From Candidatus Bipolaricaulota bacterium (GTDB lineage Bacteria > Bipolaricaulota > Bipolaricaulia > RBG-16-55-9 > DRXL01): 46,900 bases of DNA. Shown in pieces: positions 41,092-46,900 of the stretch. The DNA lies in contig JAUQPG010000006.1 in the NCBI GenBank assembly GCA_030550495.1, positions 16,972-63,871 of the forward strand. The letters are read 5' to 3'. Each line of letters begins with the position of its first letter. Positions within the stretch are counted from its first letter, which is position 1. The position numbers were made by a program, and so were the translations under genes. The notes below the pieces were generated by a model. That model did no database searches. It was not told the origin of the DNA and saw only the letters and a program-made list of their open reading frames with translations.

Positions 41092-42528
41092 ATGTACAGC
41101 GATGTGCGGTTGAGTCGGCGTGCCTTCTTAAAGGCGCTGGGGATCGGAGCAAGTATCGCTACGTTGGGCAGGACGCTCGGCTGGGGGCAGCCACCCCCTG
41201 TCAAAGTGGGGCTGATCGGGCCGATCAATCTTCTAGACGTCGGGCGAGCGATGGTACGCGGAGCACAGTTGGCCCTTGACGAGATCAATGGGCTTGTGAG
41301 CGACGGGAAGCTCCCGCCGCCGAAGCTCACCATGGATGGGCTCATCCGAGACGACGAAGTCCTGCGAGGAGATATCGCCAAGGCGGCGTTTGAGGAGCTT
41401 GCAGCACTTGGGGCAGTCGCTATCGTCGGGGGCTTCATAGACGAGACCGTCGCGGCGATGCTGCCGTCTATGGCCCGGCTACGCAAGCCCTATCTCGATA
41501 CCGGCTCCAGCAGCCCAGAATTCAACAAGCTCGTGAAAGAGAAGTACGATCAGTACAAATACTATTTCCGTCTAATGATCAACGACAACGTCATGGGGCA
41601 AGATATTGGGAACATGGCTGCGGGGCTGATGCTCAAAGATATGGGCATAGAAAAAGTCGCGCTTGTCGCTGAGGCCAGCGCCTTCGGGCAGAATCTCGCG
41701 CGAATCCTGCAAGAGCAGCTTGCGAAAGCCGGGCTGCAGCTCGTTAAAGTCTTCAACTTCTCGTTGCAAAACCCAGACTTCGCTTCGATCTTACAGCAAG
41801 TGAGTGATACCGATGCTGACGCCATGATGCTCGTGCTCGCCTTCGACCCGGGGATTTCTTTAGTCGGGCAAACGTATGAGATGAAGCTCGATATGCCCGT
41901 CATTGGGATCAACGCTGAGGGGCAGTCGTTCGAGTATTGGAAGAACACGGGCGGGCGCGTCATGGGCCATGTCTACGTGGACGTCGCCACCGGCGAGACG
42001 CCCATCACACCCAAGACACGGCCGTTCTATCAAGCGTACGTCGAACAATTTGGCGATTCTCCGCCGTCGCGCCCGCTCTTTACAGCGTTCACGACCTACG
42101 ATGCGCTCTTTATCTTCAAGGGCGCTCTGGATCGCGCTGGGAGCACTGACCCGGACAAGATCGTCGCTGAATTAGAGAAGACGGACTATGTCGGCACCGT
42201 GGGACGCATTAAATTCAGAGACCGAAACGATCCCTATCCCCACGAGCCTATCTATGATCCAGAATATGTCGTAGCAAAATGGGTCCTGTGGGGGACGACA
42301 GCAAAAAACCCGCTCGATCCCAAAGCTCAGCCGGTGCGGGTCGTCGTCTGGCCCCCGAAGTTCCGGCTCAAGGCTGATTCTAGCGACATCAACGAATGTA
42401 TTAACAAGGCTTGCGAAGAGTACCGAAAGAGCGTGGCAGCGTGGAAGCAGCAGGGGCGGCCCAAGGGCGGGCGCTTTGCCGCATGGCACAACTGGGCGAG
42501 AGCAATCGCGCAGTGCTTTGCGAGCTAG
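41092..42528 (+). CDS. Tat-exported ABC substrate-binding protein, branched-chain amino acid type
   Basis: 478 aa, type I periplasmic-binding fold. The N-terminus has a twin-arginine signal, LSRRAFLKALGIGASIATLG. The mature domain begins VKVGLIGPINLLDVGRAMVRGAQLALDEIN, as in LivJ-like proteins. No ATPase or permease of the Liv class follows; instead the D-threonine-aldolase-like gene begins at the very next base. The ligand may be an amino acid or another small organic acid. The ribosome site GGGAGGAGG is very strong. Confidence 0.85.
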   Translation: MYSDVRLSRRAFLKALGIGASIATLGRTLGWGQPPPVKVGLIGPINLLDVGRAMVRGAQLALDEINGLVSDGKLPPPKLTMDGLIRDDEVLRGDIAKAAFEELAALGAVAIVGGFIDETVAAMLPSMARLRKPYLDTGSSSPEFNKLVKEKYDQYKYYFRLMINDNVMGQDIGNMAAGLMLKDMGIEKVALVAEASAFGQNLARILQEQLAKAGLQLVKVFNFSLQNPDFASILQQVSDTDADAMMLVLAFDPGISLVGQTYEMKLDMPVIGINAEGQSFEYWKNTGGRVMGHVYVDVATGETPITPKTRPFYQAYVEQFGDSPPSRPLFTAFTTYDALFIFKGALDRAGSTDPDKIVAELEKTDYVGTVGRIKFRDRNDPYPHEPIYDPEYVVAKWVLWGTTAKNPLDPKAQPVRVVVWPPKFRLKADSSDINECINKACEEYRKSVAAWKQQGRPKGGRFAAWHNWARAIAQCFAS

Positions 42529-43725
42529 ATGCTAGATCAGTACGAACGCTATAAACGCGTGATCCGTGACGAGCGCCTGCCGGTGGCGCTCGTCGACCTA
42601 GACGCTGTGGATCACAATATTGAAACTCTTTTGGCCGACGTGCGCCAGCACGGGAAGACTCTCAGACTGGCGTCGAAGTCCGTTCGCTGCCCCTGGCTGC
42701 TTAAGTATATCACTGAAAAGGGTCAGGGAGTAATCCGGGGCATCTTAAGCTACAGCGTCACCGAAGCTGCGTTCTTAGTCGAGCAGGGCTTCACAGATAT
42801 TATCGTCGCTTACCCGACGGTGCAGCCTGTGGACTGTCAGCTCTTGGCGCAGCTCAACAGTCGAGACTGTCGCGTTGCCATAGTCGTAGATTCTGAAGCC
42901 CATCTGCAAGCATTGCGGGGCACGCCGGAGCGCCCGATCCCCGTCGTGATTGAGATAGATTTGTCATATCGTCCGTTGGGCAGGCGCGTGCACCTTGGGG
43001 CACGGCGCAGCCCCTTGCGCACCCCTGAAGCTGTATTAGAGCTTGCTCGAAAGATCATGCAAAGACGCGATCTGAAATTGTTAGGGCTAATGGGCTACGA
43101 GGCGCAGATCGCTGGCGTCGGCGAAAATAATCCCTTCTCGCCATTATTAAATCCCGCGCGCAAGCTGATTAAAAAACTTTCGCGACCCTATGTCGCGCAG
43201 ATGCGCCAGCGGGTGTTGGAGCTTTTGCGCCGCGAGGGTTTTTCGGTAGAAGTCTTCAACGGCGGAGGCACAGGCAGCGTCGCGTTTGCCAGCGCCGACC
43301 CCTCGTTGACAGAAGTGACGGCAGGCTCTGGATTTCTGTGCAGTCATCTCTTTGACTATTATGCGCACTTGAAGCTGAAGCCCGCGATCTTCTTCGCGTT
43401 GCAAGTTGTGAGAATCTCTGATCCAGGGTTCGTCACGTGTCATGGAGGGGGATTTATCGCATCGGGGCAAGCCGGGGCAGATCGGCTGCCCGTGCCGTAT
43501 CTGCCGCCGGGGTTAGAGCTCACGACGCTTGAGGGCGCAGGCGAGGTCCAGACCCCGCTGCGCGTCCCAAAGCATATAACGCTGCGTCCGGGCGATCCCG
43601 TCTTCTTCCGCCACGCGAAAGCCGGCGAGCTCGCCGAGCACTTCAACGAATATCTGATCATTCGGGGCGAGACAATCCAAGCCCGTGCCCCAACATATCG
43701 CGGCCTAGGGAAGTGCTTCTTGTGA
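42529..43725 (+). CDS. D-threonine aldolase / D-serine dehydratase-like PLP enzyme (alanine racemase fold)
   Basis: 398 aa, fold-type III PLP enzyme. The N-terminal barrel begins LPVALVDLDAVDHNIETLLAD, with the Schiff-base lysine in LASKSVRCPW. GGGTGS binds the phosphate. The C-terminal metal site is expected around HGGGFI and HAKAGELAEHFNEYL (His and Cys/Asp ligands). Family members cleave D-3-hydroxyamino acids or dehydrate D-serine. It is directly joined to the binding-protein gene with zero spacing, so the two are probably used together. No ribosome site; coupled. Confidence 0.82.
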   Translation: MLDQYERYKRVIRDERLPVALVDLDAVDHNIETLLADVRQHGKTLRLASKSVRCPWLLKYITEKGQGVIRGILSYSVTEAAFLVEQGFTDIIVAYPTVQPVDCQLLAQLNSRDCRVAIVVDSEAHLQALRGTPERPIPVVIEIDLSYRPLGRRVHLGARRSPLRTPEAVLELARKIMQRRDLKLLGLMGYEAQIAGVGENNPFSPLLNPARKLIKKLSRPYVAQMRQRVLELLRREGFSVEVFNGGGTGSVAFASADPSLTEVTAGSGFLCSHLFDYYAHLKLKPAIFFALQVVRISDPGFVTCHGGGFIASGQAGADRLPVPYLPPGLELTTLEGAGEVQTPLRVPKHITLRPGDPVFFRHAKAGELAEHFNEYLIIRGETIQARAPTYRGLGKCFL

Positions 43726-43727
43726 TT

Positions 43728-43757
43728 TTGACAGACGAAGCCCAAATATGCTATGGT
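43728..43757 (+). promoter_or_regulatory. Promoter of the ABC-2 exporter operon
   Basis: -35 TTGACA (43728-43733), 18 bp, -10 TATGGT (43752-43757), preceded by TGC (extended -10). The leader is about 15 nt with GAGAGG ahead of the ATG at 43778. Confidence 0.65.
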
Positions 43758-43777
43758 GAGCCCGGTTTTGAGAGGCC

Positions 43778-44518
43778 ATGAACGCTATCGAAGTCCGGTA
43801 TCTGCACAAGACATACTCTGGGTTGTGGCGACGCTCCAGGATTGAGGCGCTCAAGGGCGTCAGCCTCAGCGTCAAGCAGGGCGAGATCTTCGGGCTGCTT
43901 GGCCCCAACGGCGCCGGAAAGACAACGCTCATCAAGATTCTCTTAGGGATAGCGTTTGCAGATAGGGGGCAGGCCATGCTCTTGGGGAGAGATAGCCGCG
44001 ACCCGCACGCCCGACAGTGTGTCGGGTATCTCCCTGAAGAGTATCAGCTCCCTGAGTATCTCAAGGCATGGCGCGCTTTAGACTTCTTCGCCAAGCTCTA
44101 TGGAGTACACGAGCGCCGCTCCCGCATCGAAGAATTGCTTCACTTAGTAGGACTTGCTGAGCGGCGCAACTCCAAAGTCAAAGAATTCTCTAAAGGGATG
44201 CGCCAGCGGCTCGGCATAGCCCAAGCTCTTCTCAACAATCCCAAAGTGCTGATCCTCGACGAACCGACAGCGAATCTCGACCCCCTGGGGCGCAAGGACG
44301 TCAAAGACCTTCTGATACGTCTGAAAGACCAGGGAACGACGGTCTTCATCAGTTCGCATGTGCTCACGGAGATCGAGCGCGTCTGTGACCGCGTGGCGAT
44401 TCTGCACAAGGGGCAACTACTCACCGTGGGCACCGTTGATGAACTCACGCGCGAGAAGAGCCTCGAAGACGTCTTTGTGGAGCTAGTGCGCGCAGCGCAA
44501 GAGACGGAGAAGCTATGA
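43778..44518 (+). CDS. ABC transporter ATP-binding protein (ABC-2/NatA type)
   Basis: 246 aa. Walker A GPNGAGKTTL, signature FSKGMRQRLGIAQAL (the FSKGM form common in this class), Walker B VLILDEPTANLDP, and H-loop SSHVLTEIER. The C-terminal ~25 residues carry the SLEDVFVEL motif usual for ABC-2 export ATPases. It overlaps its permease by 4 bp (ATGA). Together they form a heterodimeric exporter; the substrate is not evident. Confidence 0.92.
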   Translation: MNAIEVRYLHKTYSGLWRRSRIEALKGVSLSVKQGEIFGLLGPNGAGKTTLIKILLGIAFADRGQAMLLGRDSRDPHARQCVGYLPEEYQLPEYLKAWRALDFFAKLYGVHERRSRIEELLHLVGLAERRNSKVKEFSKGMRQRLGIAQALLNNPKVLILDEPTANLDPLGRKDVKDLLIRLKDQGTTVFISSHVLTEIERVCDRVAILHKGQLLTVGTVDELTREKSLEDVFVELVRAAQETEKL

Positions 44519-45375
44519 ACAGGGCGTTGATCTTTGCAGCGATCATTGAGGACAGTTGGCGGGAGTCCTGGGCGCGGAGGGCTTCGCTTGTCGTGAGCAT
44601 CATTGCGTTGGTCTTGTTATTGCTCTTTGCGTTTGGGGTGAGCGTGCGTCCCGAGGAGGCTCAATCTGAGCTGATCAGGGTTTCTCTCTTTGGAGTCGAG
44701 CTAAAGGTGCGTGCTATCTTCAAGGCAACGTTTGCGGACGCTATCGAGATCGGCGCGCTGGGGTTGCTGAACCCCTGGGGGATATTTTTGGGGTTGTTCA
44801 TCGCTATCGGGCTCTTTTCTGGGATGTTCACGCGTGGGCACATTGATCTCATCTTATCGAAGCCGATCGCGCGGTGGGAGCTCTATCTAGCGCGCTACTT
44901 GGGCGGCATTGTCTTAGTAGGAGCGACGACGATGCTCTTCTGTGTGGGAGTCTGGGCGTTACTATCGCTCAAGGTGGGCATGACAGACTTGGGGTTGATC
45001 TGGGCAGGTTTTGTCGTCGTCTTTCTCTTTGCTGTGCTCTATAGCTTTGCGGCGCTCATTGCGCTCATGGCCGAAGGGACAGGCGCGGCCCTTGTCGCGA
45101 CAATCGTGATCTGGGGGTTAGCAGAATTCGCGTATGTGCGCGATCTTCTACGACAGCTGTCGCCCGTGCTTGGGAGCGTCGCTGACGTGCTCTATTATCT
45201 CCTGCCCAAGACGAACGATCTCGAGATGGTCGCTACTAAGCTCGTGGGAGCAGAGCAGTTTCTCACAGACACGGCGGGAGCATCAAGCGCGGGCTTTGCG
45301 TTCTGGTCTTCGGGGCTTTTTGCAATAGTCATGCTCGCCTTGGGAATCTATCTCTTCTCGCGCAAGGACTATTAG
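44515..45375 (+). CDS. ABC-2 family transporter permease
   Basis: 286 aa with about six membrane helices: an N-terminal helix (residues 20-40), a pair around LNPWGIFLGLFIAIGLFSGMF, then YLGGIVLVGATTMLFCVGVWALL, LIWAGFVVVFLFAVLYSFAALIALM, and a C-terminal helix ending LYLFSRKDY-like. A large extracytoplasmic loop at about 215-255 precedes the last helix. The fold is that of NatB/ABC-2 permeases. Partner of the ATPase just upstream. Confidence 0.87.
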   Translation: MNRALIFAAIIEDSWRESWARRASLVVSIIALVLLLLFAFGVSVRPEEAQSELIRVSLFGVELKVRAIFKATFADAIEIGALGLLNPWGIFLGLFIAIGLFSGMFTRGHIDLILSKPIARWELYLARYLGGIVLVGATTMLFCVGVWALLSLKVGMTDLGLIWAGFVVVFLFAVLYSFAALIALMAEGTGAALVATIVIWGLAEFAYVRDLLRQLSPVLGSVADVLYYLLPKTNDLEMVATKLVGAEQFLTDTAGASSAGFAFWSSGLFAIVMLALGIYLFSRKDY

Positions 45376-45415
45376 CTTGACGTTGTATGAGTATAAGTAT
45401 CATACGGGCACGGGT

Positions 45416-45595
45416 ATGAAGAAGCGCAAAAGGGCGCCGCGTGTATCTTCAGGAGGGCTTACGCTCTACGAGCGGCAACTCCAGGCTCTACAGCAGACAC
45501 ACGGGATCTGGAAGGACGATCCCCACATTGCGGAGGCGTTCAAAGACCTTGAGCAAGGGTGGGAGAGATGGCGCGCACAGCTCGAGGGGTCTTGA
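45416..45595 (+). CDS. Probable antitoxin of a degraded VapBC-like pair
   Basis: 59 aa from the ATG at 45416, or 72 from a TTG at 45377. A basic N-terminus (MKKRKRAPRV) is followed by LTLYERQLQALQQTHGIWKD and IAEAFKDLEQGWERWRAQLE. A Lys/Arg start and a short amphipathic tail rich in Trp and acidic residues are typical of small antitoxins that bind PIN toxins. Support comes from the frame that follows, which begins like a PIN toxin. Family assignment is an inference. Confidence 0.55.
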   Translation: MKKRKRAPRVSSGGLTLYERQLQALQQTHGIWKDDPHIAEAFKDLEQGWERWRAQLEGS

Positions 45596-45702
45596 TAGAG
45601 ACATCAGTCTTTATTGCCCATCATGTCTTACGATTGCATCATCATTGGCTCTGGGACGAGCGGCGGCGTGCTCGCGTATTATCTCACGAAAGCTGGGGCT
45701 AA
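45568..45702 (+). pseudogene. Truncated VapC (PIN-domain toxin) remnant
   Basis: A 44-codon frame with its ATG at 45568, overlapping the antitoxin end by 28 bp, as in VapBC pairs. Its first 17 residues, MARTARGVLIETSVFIA, match the start of PIN toxins (canonical LIDTSVFIA). The first acidic catalytic residue is Glu instead of Asp. After that the sequence loses PIN character and merges with the start of the GMC oxidoreductase gene in another frame. The toxin therefore appears truncated by a rearrangement. Confidence 0.5.
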
Positions 45703-46900
45703 GTGTTTATTACTTGAAGCAGGCAAAGCCTTCGAAGCCAAGACCTTTCCCCAGAACGAGATGGACTACTCGGCTCAGATGTTCTGGAATGGCGGGTTAG
45801 AATTCAACACTGACGTCACGCTCGCGTTTCTAAGAGGAAAGTGTCTTGGCGGTGGCTCGGTCGTCAACCAGTGTCTCTTGGATCGCTTCGACGATATAGC
45901 TTGGGACGACTGGCGCAGCGTCTCGAATATTGACTTTTTCACAAGCGCTCAGATGGCCCCACACTACGATGAGATCGAGAGCAAGCTGAGCATCCAAGAG
46001 ATCCCTGAACGTCACTTCAATCGCAACGCACAGTTAATGCGCGAGGGCTTTGAGAAGCTTGGCTATCGCTGGAAGCCCTTACGTAGGGGACAGACGGACT
46101 GCAAGCTCGATGGGAGCAATGACTGTATCGCGTGTCTGGGCGGGTGCCATAGAGATTCGAAACAGAGCACGCTGGTCACGTTTATCCGATGGGCGCGTGA
46201 CGCGGGCTTGGAAATCTGGCCCGAATTTCACGTTGCGCAGATCAAAACAACTCCCCAAGGCGTCACAGTGGTCGGAACTCAAGGGGAGCAGACGCGTCGA
46301 GAAGTCAGCGCCCCAAAAGTAATTCTTGCCGGAGGCGCTCTAGGCACGACGGCGCTCTTGTTGCGCTCCGGGTTCAAAGCGAAGCTTCCAGCCCTAGGAA
46401 AGGGCTTTTTTTGCCATCCCCAATGGATGGTCTTCGCGCTCTTCGACGAGCCCGTAGATGCGCACAAGGGCGCGTTCCAAGCGATCAAATCTGACGATCC
46501 GCGCTTTCGCGCCCAGGGCTTTAAGCTCGAGAATGTCTTTGCCCCGCCCATCGGCGTGGCGATGCTCCTGCCCGGCTTTGGCAAGAGCCATCACGAATTG
46601 ATGAAAAAATATCGCTTTATGGGCTGTATTGAGGTCTCCGTGCGCGATACTTCTCCGGGCGAGCTGAGACTTGATCGCTCTGGACGGCTGCTCGTTCACA
46701 AGAAGCTAAGCGCAGAAGAGCAGCAGCGTCGCCAAGCTGGGCTTGCTGTTATAGAAGAGATCTTTCGCGCCGTCGGCGCGCGCCAGATTATCGTTCCATC
46801 GCTAGGACTAGGATTGCACCTAATGGGCGGCTGCGCCATTGGCACTGATCCGAAAAATTCTGTCGTCAACGAGCGCTTTCAGCTCCACGGGTTCCCCAAT
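45623..46900 (+). CDS. GMC-family FAD oxidoreductase, partial at window end
   Basis: 426 codons, no stop before the window ends. The start MSYDCIIIGSGTSGGVLAYY carries the FAD-binding GSGTSGG, and FLRGKCLGGGSVVNQCLLDR is the second GMC signature. A cysteine cluster (DCIACLGGCHRDSKQST, after DCKLDG) is typical of the sterol/alcohol dehydrogenase branch. The C-terminal GGCAIGTDPKNSVVNERFQL is the final GMC motif, so perhaps 40 residues are missing. It oxidises an alcohol or sterol-like substrate; which one is unknown. Confidence 0.85.
   Translation, partial: MSYDCIIIGSGTSGGVLAYYLTKAGAKCLLLEAGKAFEAKTFPQNEMDYSAQMFWNGGLEFNTDVTLAFLRGKCLGGGSVVNQCLLDRFDDIAWDDWRSVSNIDFFTSAQMAPHYDEIESKLSIQEIPERHFNRNAQLMREGFEKLGYRWKPLRRGQTDCKLDGSNDCIACLGGCHRDSKQSTLVTFIRWARDAGLEIWPEFHVAQIKTTPQGVTVVGTQGEQTRREVSAPKVILAGGALGTTALLLRSGFKAKLPALGKGFFCHPQWMVFALFDEPVDAHKGAFQAIKSDDPRFRAQGFKLENVFAPPIGVAMLLPGFGKSHHELMKKYRFMGCIEVSVRDTSPGELRLDRSGRLLVHKKLSAEEQQRRQAGLAVIEEIFRAVGARQIIVPSLGLGLHLMGGCAIGTDPKNSVVNERFQLHGFPN

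Overview
The window reads as a compact chromosomal segment of a deep-branching, probably thermophilic bacterium. No 16S rRNA is present, so the lineage is an inference. Thermophile-associated features are a branched-polyamine synthase (BpsA) next to SpeD, a second polyamine-type enzyme of the deoxyhypusine synthase fold, a Thermotoga maritima-type RNase Z, a NusG with a large Thermotoga-like insertion, and an isocitrate dehydrogenase related to the Thermus enzyme. A candidate phylum such as Bipolaricaulota/Acetothermia (OP1) would fit, but this is not proven here. I see no insertion sequences, prophage, CRISPR array or rRNA.

Layout. 1-3612: RNase Z, then panD facing a pair of peptide-type ABC permeases. 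3717-7574: gyrA-gatB. 7581-9166: bpsA-speD on the minus strand behind a structured leader. 9181-9651: a SpoU/TrmH methyltransferase. 9779-15892: a tightly overlapped plus-strand operon hutH-era-diguanylate cyclase-GNAT-N-succinylamino acid racemase-recO. 15874-15969: a 31-residue membrane peptide gene too short for ordinary gene calling. 16108-20136: a secreted subtilase with an eight-bladed PQQ-type propeller. 20133-25831: DHS-like enzyme, CBS-ACT protein, a cysteine-peptidase-like exported protein, an anchored double cupin, an MBL hydrolase and a split isocitrate dehydrogenase. 25957-27649: HD phosphohydrolase and a Nudix hydrolase. 27652-36442: on the minus strand, tRNA-Thr, tRNA-Tyr, tRNA-Thr, tuf, rpmG, tRNA-Trp, secE, nusG, rplK, rplA, rplJ, rplL, rpoB. 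36513-46900: antiporter, GlmU-like sugar nucleotidyltransferase, M1 peptidase read in frame into YraN, a Tat-exported amino-acid-type binding protein with a D-threonine-aldolase-like enzyme, an ABC-2 exporter, a VapBC remnant and a GMC oxidoreductase that runs off the end.

How it works together. The minus-strand block is the conserved translation/transcription supercluster, but rpoC does not follow rpoB. The plus-strand hutH-recO operon has genes inserted between era and recO, all joined by 1-11 bp overlaps. Promoters with near-consensus -35/-10 boxes, nearly all spaced 17 bp, can be read in many gaps. Several place the -10 box only 4-9 nt before the start codon, which predicts leaderless or nearly leaderless mRNAs. 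All seven convergent gene pairs touch or overlap, and I found no hairpin-plus-T-tract terminator anywhere.

Points most worth checking: the M1-YraN fusion running through a consensus promoter, the stand-alone Thermus-type IDH C-terminal domain, the interleaved inverted repeats in the tuf leader, the 31-aa membrane peptide, the lone rpoB with an atypical Rif/fork-loop segment, and the leaderless promoter pattern.
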